A DNA stretch of 64,000 bases from Pelomonas aquatica (GCF_026712205.1 NZ_JAPPUW010000001.1:1-64000), one strand, 5' to 3'; counted from the stretch's first letter, positions 42,972 to 52,445 are shown. The notes: a model not told the origin generated them from the letters alone. A program made the numbers and translations.

Positions 42972-44177
42972 ATGAACAGCAAGTGGATGGTGCTGGCCGT
43001 GCTGACGCTGAGTCTGGCCGGTGCCCGGGCGGCGCCCGACGACGCGGCGATGGACTGGGTGCGCGCCCAGATGAAGCCGATGACGGCGGCCACGCCGGAC
43101 GCGCTCGGCGATGCGCAGCTGCAGGCCTTCGGCGACGCGGTCGGCGAGGCCCGCGTCGTGGCCCTGGGCGAACAGACCCACGGCGGCCGCCAGGAGTTCG
43201 AGCTCAAGACCCGGCTGCTGCGCTATCTGCACGAACGCAAGGGTTTCGACCTGCTGCTGCTGGAGAGCGGCGTGTTCGACGTCGCGCTGCTGCAGCAGGC
43301 CATGCGGCGCGGCGACAAGCTCGACGCGCTGGCGCCGGGCAATGTCTTCTATATGTACGCCAACAGCGACGCCGGCCGCGGCCTGCTGCGCTATCTGGAC
43401 GAACAGCAGGCGGGCCCGCGGCCGCTACTGCTGGCGGGCATCGACAGCCAGCTCAGCGGTGCGCTCAGCCGCAGCGAACTGCTGCCGCGGCTGCGCGCCC
43501 GCCTGCCGGGCGACGGCGCCGGCTGGCCGCTGTTCGAGCGCCTGGCCGGCCGGCTGATGCAGCTGGACCGCTCTCCACCGCCCGCGGCCGAGCAGCGGGC
43601 CTTCGACGCGCTGGCCGGCCGGCTGCACGCCACGCTGTGCGCCGTCGGCGGCGACGCGCTGCTGTGCCGCAGCCTGGCCGGCCTGCAGACCCAGGCCGCC
43701 AGCCTCTGGCGCGGCGACTACCAGCGCGACCATGCGATGGCCGACAACGTCCTGTGGCAGCTGCGCGACCTCTACCCCGGCAGCAAGGCGGTGATCTGGG
43801 CCCATATCGGCCATCTGGCCCGCGGCATGAGGATCGACGCCCGGCATCGCTACGCCGGCGACATCCTGGGCGAGAAGCTGGGCCGCGGCTACTTCGTGCT
43901 GAACCTGACCGCGCTGCGGGGCAGCTTCGTGGACTACGCGTCGGGCGAGGTGCAGGCCATCCCGCCGGCCCTGCCGCGCAGCGTCGAAGCGGCCCTCGCG
44001 AACGACCCGGCCGGCTTCGCCTTCCTGCACGCACCGCAGCGGCTCGCGGCCAGCCTGGCGGCGCGCGGCATGGACTTCGGCTACGCCCTGCCCGCGGACG
44101 CGGGCACAGGCCTGGGCGCGCAGTGGGACGGCCTGTTCTACATCCGCGACATGGCGCCGGTGAAGATGCAGCGTTGA
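42972..44177 (+). CDS. Erythromycin-esterase-family protein, secreted
   Basis: A 401-residue exported member of the PF05139 family (EreA/SucB-like fold). Family catalytic blocks: [25 protein letters not shown] near residue 60, [12 protein letters not shown], and [15 protein letters not shown]. Signal peptide ends near ARA (about residue 20). The ATG at 42972 has GGAGG six bases upstream and is preferred over one at 42960. Most chromosomal members are not proven macrolide esterases, so resistance should not be assumed. Confidence 0.82.
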   Translation: MNSKWMVLAVLTLSLAGARAAPDDAAMDWVRAQMKPMTAATPDALGDAQLQAFGDAVGEARVVALGEQTHGGRQEFELKTRLLRYLHERKGFDLLLLESGVFDVALLQQAMRRGDKLDALAPGNVFYMYANSDAGRGLLRYLDEQQAGPRPLLLAGIDSQLSGALSRSELLPRLRARLPGDGAGWPLFERLAGRLMQLDRSPPPAAEQRAFDALAGRLHATLCAVGGDALLCRSLAGLQTQAASLWRGDYQRDHAMADNVLWQLRDLYPGSKAVIWAHIGHLARGMRIDARHRYAGDILGEKLGRGYFVLNLTALRGSFVDYASGEVQAIPPALPRSVEAALANDPAGFAFLHAPQRLAASLAARGMDFGYALPADAGTGLGAQWDGLFYIRDMAPVKMQR

Positions 44178-44180
44178 GCT

Positions 44181-44672
44181 TCAGCGCTTGGCGTCGGCAG
44201 CCGGGCAGGCCCTGGCCGCGGCCAGGCCTTTCAGATAGCCGCGCCGCACGCCGCCGGCCACGATGGCCGCGCTGACATGGCGGGCATAGCGCTCCGCGCC
44301 GCTGAGCTTGCGCACCCAGCCGCGGAAGGGGATGACGCCCTCGGCCGTGCGCTGCAGCGCGCCGGTGGCGGCATCCTCGCCACGGTCCAGCAGGCCGGGG
44401 TTGGCGCCACTGACGGGTGCGTCGATGTCGGGGCCGAGGACTTCGTCCAGCGCATGGATGCCCGCCGCCAGGCCCGCGCAGCTGGCGTCGGCCGGCGGCG
44501 CATAGGGCGCCGCGGCGGCGGCCTTGAGCACGTCGGGGATGTCGGCGCGCACGACGTTGAGGTCGCTCAGCGGCGTCGTGGCCGCGGCCGCGACCTTGTC
44601 CTGGCTGGAACTGGCGCAGGCGCTCAGCACGAGGGCGGCGGCGACGGCGAGGGGGAATGGGTGTAGGCGCAT
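44181..44672 (-). CDS. Hypothetical lipoprotein
   Basis: A 163-residue lipoprotein (lipobox LSAC, Cys about residue 19) with two further Cys (DASCAGLAAGIHALDEVLGPD and ARACPAADAKR) that could form a disulfide. The sequence LVDLNVVRADIPDVLKAAAAAPY-like start and KLSGAERYARHVSAAIVAGGVRRGYLKGL are reminiscent of conserved lipoproteins of unknown function. It ends 3 bases from the convergent esterase-family gene. Confidence 0.7.
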   Translation of the reverse strand: MRLHPFPLAVAAALVLSACASSSQDKVAAAATTPLSDLNVVRADIPDVLKAAAAAPYAPPADASCAGLAAGIHALDEVLGPDIDAPVSGANPGLLDRGEDAATGALQRTAEGVIPFRGWVRKLSGAERYARHVSAAIVAGGVRRGYLKGLAAARACPAADAKR

Positions 44673-44754
44673 GGCCCGCGGATCATCTCAGGCTCTCGCC
44701 GGGAAGGACGCGCGACGCGACGGGCGAGGTGCTTTTTCACCCGCCCCATCGCAT

Positions 44755-45786
44755 TCAGCTACTCGCGCGCACGACGAGCTCGAAGCCGAGGTCGAGCTGC
44801 TGCGCCGCCGGCGCCTCGCCGCGCAGGCGCGCCAGCAGCAGCTCCGCCGCGCGCAGGCCGACCTCGGCGCGTGGCGTGCGCACCGTCGTCAGCGGCGGCG
44901 CCGTGTAGGCGCTCTCGGGCAGGTCGTTGAAGCCGGCGATGGCGATGCCGCCCGGCACGGCGAGCCCCAAGCGCGCGGCCGCCAGCAGCGCGCCGTGGGC
45001 CAGGTCGTCGTTGTTGAAGAAGATCGCATCGACGGCCGGCCGCAGCGCGCTGATCTGCTCGAACATGCGCACGCCCAGGGCCACCGACGACGGCGCCGGG
45101 TCGCGCCACTCCAGCCGCTCGTCGTGGCAGCCGGCCTCGACGAGGACGCGGCGCCAGCCCTCCAGGCGCTGCAGCGTGCGCGGGTCGAGCTGGGCGGCGG
45201 CGAAGGCGATGCGGCGATGGCCGCGCGCCAGCAGATGCCGCGTCATCGCGGCGGCGGCGTCGAGCTGCGAGAAGCCGACGCTGCAGAGCCGGGGCTCGGG
45301 CGTCGTCTCCATCATGTAGACGCAGGGCAGATCCTGCTCGGCCAGCATGCGGCGCGTTGCGGCGGTCTGCGCGAGGCCGCACAGCAGCAGGCCGGCCGGC
45401 CGGTGCAGCAGATGCTCCCGCACCAGCTGCTCCTCCTCGGCCGGGTCGTAGTGCGTGACGCCGATCAGCGTCTGGAAGCCCGCGCCGCGCAGTGCCTGCT
45501 GGGCGGACTCCAGCAGCTCGACGAACAGCCGGTTGGTCAGCGACGGGATCAGCACGGCGACGTGGCTGCTGCGCCGCGACGCGAGCGCGCGCGCGGCGGG
45601 GTCGGGCACATAACCGATCTTCTGCGCGGCTTCCTGCACGCGGCGGACCAGTTCGGCGTCCACGCGGCGTTCGCCACGCAGCGCGCGCGATGCGGTCATC
45701 GGGCTGACCTCGGCGACCCGGGCCACGTCGGCGAGCGTCGTGCGGCCCGTCGCGCGAGGGGAGCGGGGGGTTGCAGGCTTCTTCAT
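44755..45786 (-). CDS. gntR: LacI-family gluconate repressor
   Basis: A 343-residue LacI-type regulator: HTH TTLADVARVAEVSPMTASRALRG with hinge PDPAARALASRRSSHVAVLIPSLTN and a sugar-binding core (MTRHLLARGHRRIAFA, FFNNDDLAHGAL, IAGFNDLPES). Divergent from gntK, with two matching palindromes between them. GntR of E. coli is also a LacI-type repressor of gntK. Name given on context. Confidence 0.88.
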   Translation of the reverse strand: MKKPATPRSPRATGRTTLADVARVAEVSPMTASRALRGERRVDAELVRRVQEAAQKIGYVPDPAARALASRRSSHVAVLIPSLTNRLFVELLESAQQALRGAGFQTLIGVTHYDPAEEEQLVREHLLHRPAGLLLCGLAQTAATRRMLAEQDLPCVYMMETTPEPRLCSVGFSQLDAAAAMTRHLLARGHRRIAFAAAQLDPRTLQRLEGWRRVLVEAGCHDERLEWRDPAPSSVALGVRMFEQISALRPAVDAIFFNNDDLAHGALLAAARLGLAVPGGIAIAGFNDLPESAYTAPPLTTVRTPRAEVGLRAAELLLARLRGEAPAAQQLDLGFELVVRASS

Positions 45787-45827
45787 CTAGGCAAAACCCC
45801 GAATGACGGGTGCTCGTCGTCCATTTA

Positions 45828-45841
45828 GGATAGCGCTATCC
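45828..45841. promoter_or_regulatory. Gluconate operator O1
   Basis: Perfect 14-bp palindrome GGATAGCGCTATCC with the central CG pair typical of LacI-family sites. It lies 41 bases from the regulator start and 86 bp (centre to centre) from O2, about eight helical turns, which would permit looping. Confidence 0.8.
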
Positions 45842-45861
45842 AGATTGGGTCATGAAAGTTG

Positions 45862-45890
45862 TTGCCATCTTATGCCGGCAATTTCAATAT
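45862..45890 (+). promoter_or_regulatory. Candidate gntK promoter
   Basis: TTGCCA and CAATAT separated by 17 bases, between the two operators. The -10 match is poor (3 of 6). A start near 45897 would place O2 at about +20. Confidence 0.4.
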
Positions 45891-45914
45891 GCGCCCCATT
45901 TTTCCAACGAATGA

Positions 45915-45926
45915 GGTAGCGCTACC
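45915..45926. promoter_or_regulatory. Gluconate operator O2
   Basis: Perfect 12-bp palindrome GGTAGCGCTACC, same core as O1, immediately followed by the AGGAGG ribosome binding site of gntK. Repressor bound here would block early transcription. Confidence 0.8.
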
Positions 45927-45937
45927 CAGGAGGCAAG

Positions 45938-46465
45938 ATGCTGTCAGACCATCCGGGCGCGGGCGCCCCGCCGCTGCGCCTCGTCGTCATGGGAGTGGCC
46001 GGCTGCGGTAAGTCGACGCTGGCCCAGGCCCTTGGCGCCGCGCTGCGGCTGCCGACCATCGAGGGCGACGACTTCCACCCGCCGCGCAACCGCGAACTGA
46101 TGCGCCAGGGCATCGCCCTCACCGACGCCGACCGCGCCGGCTGGCTGGCGGCCCTCGGTGCCGAACTGGCCCGCCACGCGAGCGGCGCCGTGCTCAGCTG
46201 CTCGGCGCTGAAGCGCGCCTACCGCGACCGGCTGCGCGACGCCGCACCGGGCCTGCGCTTCGCCTATCTGGCGCTGGACGAGGCCACCGCGCTGGCACGC
46301 GTGCAGTCCCGCGCCGGCACGCACTACTTCAACCCCGGCCTGGTGCGCAGCCAGTTCGAGACCCTGGAAGCCCCGGACGGCGAGCCCGGCGTGCTGAACC
46401 TGGACGCCACGCAGCCCGTGGCGGCCCTGCGCAACGCGGCGCTGAACTGGCTCGCGCGAGCCTAG
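45938..46465 (+). CDS. gntK: Gluconokinase
   Basis: A 175-residue P-loop kinase: Walker A GVAGCGKST at about residues 19-27, GDDFHPPRNRELMRQGIALTDADRAGW (substrate region), SCSALKRAYRDRLR and the adenine-side segment. It phosphorylates gluconate to 6-phosphogluconate for the Entner-Doudoroff or pentose phosphate route. An AGGAGG site sits six bases before the ATG, right after operator O2. The MFS transporter gene follows after 32 bases. Confidence 0.93.
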   Translation: MLSDHPGAGAPPLRLVVMGVAGCGKSTLAQALGAALRLPTIEGDDFHPPRNRELMRQGIALTDADRAGWLAALGAELARHASGAVLSCSALKRAYRDRLRDAAPGLRFAYLALDEATALARVQSRAGTHYFNPGLVRSQFETLEAPDGEPGVLNLDATQPVAALRNAALNWLARA

Positions 46466-46497
46466 CCCGCCTACCCATTCGAACAAGGAGACAAGCC

Positions 46498-47805
46498 ATG
46501 ACCTCGACCCCAGTTCCCCAAGTACCGCGCCTGCGCTGGCGCATCGCCGGCCTGATCGGCTCCGGCGTGCTGATCAACTATTTCGACCGCATCAGCATCT
46601 CCGTGGCCGGGCCGCAGCTGCAGCAGGCCTTCAACCTCAGCCCGACCGACCTGGGCCTGCTGTTCAGCGCCTTCTTCTGGAGCTATGCGCTGCTGCAGAT
46701 CCCGGCCGGCCTGATCCTGGACCGCTTCGGCGTGACCTGGATCGGCCGCTGGGGCGCCTTCCTGTGGGGCGTGGCTTCGCTGATCAGCGCCTGCGCGACC
46801 GGCTTCGCCGGCATCTTCGCGGCGCGCATGCTGCTGGGCATCGCCGAGGCGCCCAGCTTCCCGGCCAATGCCAAGGCCACCGGCTTCTGGTTCCCGCGCA
46901 CCGAGCGCGCGATGTCGACCGCGCTGTTCGACGCGGCGGCCAAGTTCTCCAACGTCATCGGCGTGCCGCTGATCGCGCTGGCCGTCGTGCACCTGGGCTG
47001 GCGCTGGGGCTTCGGCCTGGTGTCGGTGTTCAGCTTCGCCTACTTCGCGGCCTTCTACCTGATCTACCGCGACCCGAGCCAACACCCCAGGCTCAGCCGC
47101 GAGGAACACGCCTACATCACCGCCAACGGCGCCACGCCGGAGGGCCAGCTCTCGGCCAACCCGGCGGGCATGCTGGCCTATCTGCTGAAGAGCCGCAAGG
47201 TCTGGGGCCTGTCGCTGGGCTTCGCGGCCTATGGCTATTGCTTCTACCTGTTCCTGACCTGGCTGCCGGGCTACCTCGTGCAGACCATGCACATGAGCAT
47301 CCTGAAGTCGGCCGGCTTCGCGGCCATCCCGTGGATGTGCGCGACGCTGGCCGACCTGCTCGTCGGCGGCTGGCTGATCGACCACCTGATCGCCAAGGGC
47401 CACGACGAGACCCGGGTGCGCAAGACGGTGCTGCTGGCCGGCATGACGCTGGGCCTGGCCGTCTTCGGCGCGACGACGACGACCGACCCGGTCGTCGCCA
47501 TCGTCTGGATCTCGATCGCGCTGAGCGGCCTGGCCGCGGCAGCGCCGGTGGGCTGGTCGCTGCCGTCGCTGATCGCGCCCAAGGGCGGTGTCGGCACGGT
47601 CGGCGGCATCATGAACTTTGCGAACAACATGATGGGCGCCGTGGCCCCCATCGTGACCGGCGTCATCGTCGGCCAGACGCAGTCGTTCACGAACGCCTTC
47701 ATCGTGGCCGGCGTCGTGCTGCTGGCCGGCATGGCCGCCTTCGTCTTCCTGCTGGGGCGCATCGAGCCCCTGCCCGAGCCCGACCTCAGCGCAGGCCCGC
47801 GTTGA
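46498..47805 (+). CDS. MFS transporter of the anion:cation symporter (gluconate/hexuronate) type
   Basis: A 435-residue, 12-helix major facilitator of the ACS class (ExuT/GudP/DgoT relatives): INYFDRISISVAGP at helix 1, LDRFGVTWIGRWGAFLWG, RMLLGIAEAPSFPANAKATGFWFP and the mid loop YRDPSQHPRLSREEHAYI. In an operon with gluconokinase, so gluconate (or a related sugar acid) is the likely substrate, replacing the usual GntT/GntP permease. GGAG site upstream. Its last 20 bases overlap the convergent oxidoreductase gene. Confidence 0.88.
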   Translation: MTSTPVPQVPRLRWRIAGLIGSGVLINYFDRISISVAGPQLQQAFNLSPTDLGLLFSAFFWSYALLQIPAGLILDRFGVTWIGRWGAFLWGVASLISACATGFAGIFAARMLLGIAEAPSFPANAKATGFWFPRTERAMSTALFDAAAKFSNVIGVPLIALAVVHLGWRWGFGLVSVFSFAYFAAFYLIYRDPSQHPRLSREEHAYITANGATPEGQLSANPAGMLAYLLKSRKVWGLSLGFAAYGYCFYLFLTWLPGYLVQTMHMSILKSAGFAAIPWMCATLADLLVGGWLIDHLIAKGHDETRVRKTVLLAGMTLGLAVFGATTTTDPVVAIVWISIALSGLAAAAPVGWSLPSLIAPKGGVGTVGGIMNFANNMMGAVAPIVTGVIVGQTQSFTNAFIVAGVVLLAGMAAFVFLLGRIEPLPEPDLSAGPR

Positions 47806-48838
47806 TCTTCGCCAGCGCCGCGGCGCCGGGGCAGAGCTCTTGCTCGCCCTGGCCGTTCAGCGGGCGCGCGGCCGTGTGCTGGGCGGCATGCCAGTCGCGG
47901 GCCGCCGGGTCGACGTAGAGCAGGCCCGTCGCGATCTCGCCTTCCGCGGCGCGCCGCTGCATGGCGGCCATCGCGCCGAGACGGTCGGTCGGGTCGTGGT
48001 CGGGCGCGACCTTGCGCAGGCGCAGCGTCGTGCCGTCGGACTGGGGCAGGTCGATGACGTCGGGCGAATGCAGGGCGACCTGCTCGGGCGCGAGGTCGAT
48101 GAAGTCGATGCGGTTCAGCGCCTCGTTGTGCTCCCGGACATGGTCGTAGCTGCGCGTGGAGCCGGCGTGGTTGTTGAAGGCCACGCAGGGGCTGATGACG
48201 TCGATGAAGGCCGCGCCGCCATGGCGGATGGCGGCCTCGATCAGCGGCACCAGTTGGGCCTTGTCGCCGGAGAAGCTGCGTGCGACGAAGCTGGCGCCGA
48301 GCTGCAGGGCCAGGGCCGCGAGGTCGATGGCGGCGTCGTTGTTGGTGGCGCCTTTCTTGGCGACCGACCCCTTGTCGGCCGTGGCGCTGAACTGGCCCTT
48401 GGTCAGGCCGTAGACGCCGTTGTTCTCGACGATGTAGACCATGCGCACGCCGCGCCGCATCGCATGCGCGAACTGGCCCAGGCCGATGGAGGCCGAGTCG
48501 CCGTCGCCCGAGACGCCGAGGTAGAGCAGCTCGCGGTTGGCGAGGTAGGCGCCGGTCAGCACGCTGGGCATGCGGCCGTGCACGGTGTTGAAGCCGTGGC
48601 TGGCGCCGAGGAAGTAGTCGGGCGTCTTGCTGGAGCAGCCGATGCCGCTGAGCTTGGCCACGCGGTGCGGCTCGATGTCGAGCTGCCAGCAGGCCTGCAC
48701 GATGGCGCCGGAGACGGAGTCGTGGCCGCAGCCGGCGCACAGCGTCGAGACCTTGCCCTCGTAGTCGCGGCGCGTGTAGCCGACCTTGTTCTTCGTCAGG
48801 CTGGGGTGGTGCAGCCTGGGCTTGGCGAGATAGGTCAT
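47786..48838 (-). CDS. korB: 2-oxoacid:ferredoxin oxidoreductase, beta subunit
   Basis: A 350-residue TPP-binding beta subunit: STLCAGCGHDSVSGAIVQACW, KLSGIGCSSKTPDYFLG, VHGRMPSVLTGAYLANREL, and the TPP/Mg motif GDGDSASIGLGQFAHAMRRGV...VENNGVYGLTKGQ. Binds thiamine diphosphate and supports the 2-oxoacid decarboxylation step together with the gamma-alpha subunit, whose gene overlaps it by 4 bases. 2-Oxoglutarate is the most likely substrate, by similarity of the arrangement to KorABC of Azoarcus/Thauera. Confidence 0.9.
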   Translation of the reverse strand: MTYLAKPRLHHPSLTKNKVGYTRRDYEGKVSTLCAGCGHDSVSGAIVQACWQLDIEPHRVAKLSGIGCSSKTPDYFLGASHGFNTVHGRMPSVLTGAYLANRELLYLGVSGDGDSASIGLGQFAHAMRRGVRMVYIVENNGVYGLTKGQFSATADKGSVAKKGATNNDAAIDLAALALQLGASFVARSFSGDKAQLVPLIEAAIRHGGAAFIDVISPCVAFNNHAGSTRSYDHVREHNEALNRIDFIDLAPEQVALHSPDVIDLPQSDGTTLRLRKVAPDHDPTDRLGAMAAMQRRAAEGEIATGLLYVDPAARDWHAAQHTAARPLNGQGEQELCPGAAALAKINAGLR

Positions 48839-50670
48839 GCGGCGCTCCTGGGTGTCGTGGCCAGTGCGTGCACATGGCGCGTGATCGCATCGGTGATGAA
48901 GCGGGCCGTGATGGGCGTGCCGTCGAAATGCAGCACCGGCGTGAGCCGCGCGGGCGCGATCTCCAGCTCGTTGACCAGCAGGCGGCGCATCTGGGCGTCG
49001 CGGTTCTGCTCGACGACGAAGACCGTGTCGTGGGCGGCGATGAATTCCGCGACGGCGGGTGGAAAGGGGTAGGCGCGCAGCCGCATCGCGTCGATGTGGA
49101 TGCCGGCGTCGGCCAGGCTCGCCAGCGCCTCGTCCATGGCCGGCGACGTGGAGCCGAAGTAGAGGACGGCGACGCGGGTCTTCTGCGCGGCGGCGCGCAC
49201 CAGGGGTTGGGGCGCGAGCAGGGCCGCGGTGGCGAATTTGCGCTTCAGCCGCTCGACGTTGCGGACGTAGTCGTCGCCGCGCTCGGAGTAGCTGGCCTGC
49301 TCGTTGCGCGTCGTGCCGCGCGTGAAATAGGCTCCCTTGCTCGGGTGGGTGCCGGGCAGCGTGCGCCACGGGATGCCGTCGCCGTCCACGTCCTTGTAGC
49401 GGGCGAACTCCTGGCCGGCCTCCAGCTGCTCGGCCGTCATGAGCTTGCCGCGGTCGTAGCGGCGCGCGTCGTCCCATTCCAGCGGCCGGCACAGGCGCTG
49501 GTTCATGCCGATGTCGAGGTCGCTCATCAGCAAGACGGGCGTCTGCAGCCGTTCGGCCAGGTCCAGCGCCGCGGCCGCGAACTCGAAGCATTCGCGCGGG
49601 TCTTCGGGCAGCAGCAGCACCTGCTGGGTATCGCCGTGGGACGCATAGGCGCTGGAGAGCAGGTCGGCCTGCTGGGTGCGCGTGGGCATGCCGGTGCTGG
49701 GGCCGCCGCGCTGCACGTCGACGACGACGAAGGGGATCTCGGCGAAATAGGCCAGGCCCAGGAGCTCGGTCATCAGCGACACGCCCGGGCCGGACGTGGC
49801 CGTGAAGGCGCGCGCGCCGTTCCAGCCCGCGCCGGTGATGATGCCGATGGACGCGATCTCGTCCTCGGCCTGCACGATGGCGTAGCGCTTCTCGCCGGTG
49901 GCGGCGTCCACGCGGAACTTGCCCGCGTATTTCTCGAAGGCCTCGGCCACCGACGACGACGGCGTGATCGGGTACCAGGCGCAGACGGTCGCGCCACCGT
50001 AAACGCAGCCCAGGGCCGTCGCGGCATTGCCTTCGAGGAAGATCTTGTCGCCCACCGCGTCGGCGCGCTTCACCCTGAGGCCGAAGGGCTGCACGGAGAG
50101 ATGGTCGCGCGCGAACTCGCGGCCCGCGTGCAGCGCGCGCACATTGGAGTCCAGCAGCCTCTCCTTGCCGCGGTACTGCTCGGCGAACAGCTTCTCGATG
50201 GCCGCGGCCTCGATGCCCATCAGCTCGCTGAGCGCCCCCAGCACGAGGATGTTCTTGAACAGCGTGCGTTCGCGCGGCACGTCGTAGGTCGCGTTGCAGA
50301 TGGCCGTGGCCGGCATGCCGATGACGTGGACGTCGGGCCTGAACGAACTCGGCGGCATCGGCTTCGTCGAGTCGTAGAACAGATAGCCGCCGGGCTGGAT
50401 CTCCGCCAGGTCCTGGTCCCAGGTCTGCGGGTTCATCGCCACCATCAGGTCCACGCCGCCGCGCCGGCCCAGCCAGCCGGCTTCGCAGACGCGCACCTCG
50501 TACCAGGTCGGCAGGCCCTGGATATTGCTCGGGAAGATGTTGCGCGGGCTGACCGGCACGCCCATGCGCAGGATGGCGCGCGCGAACAGCTCGTTGGCGG
50601 ACGCCGAGCCCGAGCCGTTCACGTTGGCGAACTTGACGACGAAGTCGTTGGTGGCTTCGATGCGGCTCAT
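48835..50670 (-). CDS. korA: 2-oxoacid:ferredoxin oxidoreductase, fused gamma-alpha subunit
   Basis: A 611-residue fusion: gamma domain first (VKFANVNGSGSASANELFARAILRMGVPVSP, GVDLMVAMNPQTWDQDL), then alpha domain I and II (GNAATALGCVYGGATVCAWYPITPSSSVAEAFE, TATSGPGVSLMTELLGLAYFAEIPFVVVDVQRGGPSTGMPTRTQQADL). This is the KGOR gamma-alpha layout. Overlaps both neighbours by 4 bases (ATGA). Together with KorB it oxidatively decarboxylates a 2-oxoacid to acyl-CoA with low-potential electron release. Confidence 0.92.
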   Translation of the reverse strand: MSRIEATNDFVVKFANVNGSGSASANELFARAILRMGVPVSPRNIFPSNIQGLPTWYEVRVCEAGWLGRRGGVDLMVAMNPQTWDQDLAEIQPGGYLFYDSTKPMPPSSFRPDVHVIGMPATAICNATYDVPRERTLFKNILVLGALSELMGIEAAAIEKLFAEQYRGKERLLDSNVRALHAGREFARDHLSVQPFGLRVKRADAVGDKIFLEGNAATALGCVYGGATVCAWYPITPSSSVAEAFEKYAGKFRVDAATGEKRYAIVQAEDEIASIGIITGAGWNGARAFTATSGPGVSLMTELLGLAYFAEIPFVVVDVQRGGPSTGMPTRTQQADLLSSAYASHGDTQQVLLLPEDPRECFEFAAAALDLAERLQTPVLLMSDLDIGMNQRLCRPLEWDDARRYDRGKLMTAEQLEAGQEFARYKDVDGDGIPWRTLPGTHPSKGAYFTRGTTRNEQASYSERGDDYVRNVERLKRKFATAALLAPQPLVRAAAQKTRVAVLYFGSTSPAMDEALASLADAGIHIDAMRLRAYPFPPAVAEFIAAHDTVFVVEQNRDAQMRRLLVNELEIAPARLTPVLHFDGTPITARFITDAITRHVHALATTPRSAA

Positions 50671-52445
50671 GCAGCCTCCTTGCGCGTCGCGTGGTCGCGG
50701 CAGGCCGCGCCGGCCTTGGCCGTCACAAGCAGGAACTTCTGCATATCCCACGCGCCCGTCGGGCAGCGCTCGGCGCACAGGCCGCAGTGCAGGCAGACGT
50801 CCTCGTCCTTGGCCATCACACGGCCGGTCTTCAGCCCGCCCTCGACGTAGATGTCCTGCATCAGGTTGAGCGCCGGCGCCCTGAGCCGGCCGCGCAGGTC
50901 GTCGCCGTCCTCGGTGAACGTGATGCAGTCCATCGGGCAGATGTCCACGCAGGCGTCGCACTCGATGCAGAGCTTGGGCGCGAACACGGTCTGCACGTCG
51001 CAGTTCAGGCAGCGCCGGGCTTCCTTGAGCGCGGCCTTGGCATCGAAGCCCAGTTCCACCTCGACCTTGATGCTGGCCAGCGCCTTCTCGGCCGCGGCCC
51101 AGGGCACCTTGCCGCGCAGGTCCAGGCTCACCGCGTTGTCGTAGCTCCACTCGTGGATGCCCATCTTCTGCGACACAAGGTTGACGTGGGGCGCCGGGCG
51201 CCGGCGCAGGTCCTCGCCGTGCAGCAGCCGGTCGATGCTGACGGCGGCCTCGTGCCCGTGGGCCACGGCGGTGATGATGTTCTTGGGCCCGAAGGCCGCG
51301 TCGCCGCCGAAGAACACCTGCGGCAGCGAGGACTGGAAGCTCTGCTTGTCCAGCACCGGCAGGCCATGCTCGTCGAAGGCGATGCCGGCATCGCGCTCGA
51401 TCCACGGGAAGGCGTTCTCCTGGCCGACGGCGATCAGCACCTCGTCGCAGGGGATGACGACTTCCTCGCCCGTCTGCGCCTTGCGAAAGCGCATGCCGGT
51501 CAACCGGCCGTCCGCATGCTCGAAGGCCAGCGGCACATGGAAGTCCAGGATGGGAATGCCCTCGTGCTCGGCGTCCTCCTTCTCCCACGGCGAGGCCTTC
51601 ATCTGCGCATAGCCGCTGCGCACGGCGACCGTGACGCTCTCGGCGCCTAACCGCCTCGCCGAGCGGCAGCAGTCCATCGCCGTGTTGCCGCCGCCGAGCA
51701 CGATGACGCGCGGCTGCACGGCCGTGACATGGCCGAAGCTGACGCTGGAGAGCCAGTCGATGCCGATGTGGACCTGGGGCCGCGTCTCGTCCCGCCCCGG
51801 CAGCGCCAGGTCGCGCCCGCGCGGCGCACCGCAGCCGACGAAGACGGCGTCATAACCCTCGGCCAGCAGCGCCTTCATCGAATCGACGCGCTGGCCGGCC
51901 CGCCACTCCACGCCCAGGCCGAGGATGTAGCCGCACTCCTCGTCGATGACCCGCTCCGGCAGCCGGAAGCGCGGGATCTGCGTGCGGATGAAGCCGCCCG
52001 GCTTGGCCTCGCCATCGAACACCGTGACGGCATAACCCTCCAGCGCCAGGTCGCGCGCCACCGCCAGCGAGGCCGGCCCCGCGCCGACGCAGGCCACGCG
52101 CCGGCCGTTGCGCGCCGCCGGTTTGGGCAGCATCGCGCGGAACTCGTCCGTCTTGCTGTCCGCGGCCACGCGCTTCAGGCGGCAGATGGCCACCGGCTCG
52201 GGCTTGGCCGCCTGCTTCTCTTCCACGCGGCCACGCCGGCAGGCCGGCTCGCAGGGCCGGTCGCAGGTGCGCCCGAGCACGCCGGGGAAGACATTGCTGA
52301 CCCAGTTGACCCAGTAGGCCTCGTCGTGCCGGCCCTGGGCGATGAGCCGGATGTATTCGGGCACCGGCGTGTGCGCCGGGCAGGCCCATTGGCAATCGAC
52401 GACCTTGTGGAAATAGGCCGGGTCCGAGATGTCGGTCCGCTGCAC
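50667..52445 (-). CDS. GltD-like FAD/NAD(P) and 4Fe-4S electron-transfer subunit
   Basis: A 592-residue flavoprotein. The N-terminal Cys-rich Fe-S helix region (DCQWACPAHTPVPEYI, LGRTCDRPCEPACRRG) resembles GltD. Two Rossmann motifs follow: CVGAGPASLAVARDL (FAD) and IVLGGGNTAMDCCRSARRLG (NADPH side), then ATP-GG motif GGDAAFGPKNIITAVAHG. Two ferredoxin clusters close the chain: CIECDACVDICPMDC and CLHCGLCAERCPTGA. It should pass electrons between the KorAB pair and NAD(P). The GTG at 52445 has a GGAGG site 7 bases upstream and is preferred over the ATG at 52475. Confidence 0.88.
   Translation of the reverse strand: MQRTDISDPAYFHKVVDCQWACPAHTPVPEYIRLIAQGRHDEAYWVNWVSNVFPGVLGRTCDRPCEPACRRGRVEEKQAAKPEPVAICRLKRVAADSKTDEFRAMLPKPAARNGRRVACVGAGPASLAVARDLALEGYAVTVFDGEAKPGGFIRTQIPRFRLPERVIDEECGYILGLGVEWRAGQRVDSMKALLAEGYDAVFVGCGAPRGRDLALPGRDETRPQVHIGIDWLSSVSFGHVTAVQPRVIVLGGGNTAMDCCRSARRLGAESVTVAVRSGYAQMKASPWEKEDAEHEGIPILDFHVPLAFEHADGRLTGMRFRKAQTGEEVVIPCDEVLIAVGQENAFPWIERDAGIAFDEHGLPVLDKQSFQSSLPQVFFGGDAAFGPKNIITAVAHGHEAAVSIDRLLHGEDLRRRPAPHVNLVSQKMGIHEWSYDNAVSLDLRGKVPWAAAEKALASIKVEVELGFDAKAALKEARRCLNCDVQTVFAPKLCIECDACVDICPMDCITFTEDGDDLRGRLRAPALNLMQDIYVEGGLKTGRVMAKDEDVCLHCGLCAERCPTGAWDMQKFLLVTAKAGAACRDHATRKEAA

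Noticed and set aside
42972-44177. Macrolide-resistance gene
   Set aside because: Family membership alone does not show erythromycin hydrolysis; most chromosomal members are untested.
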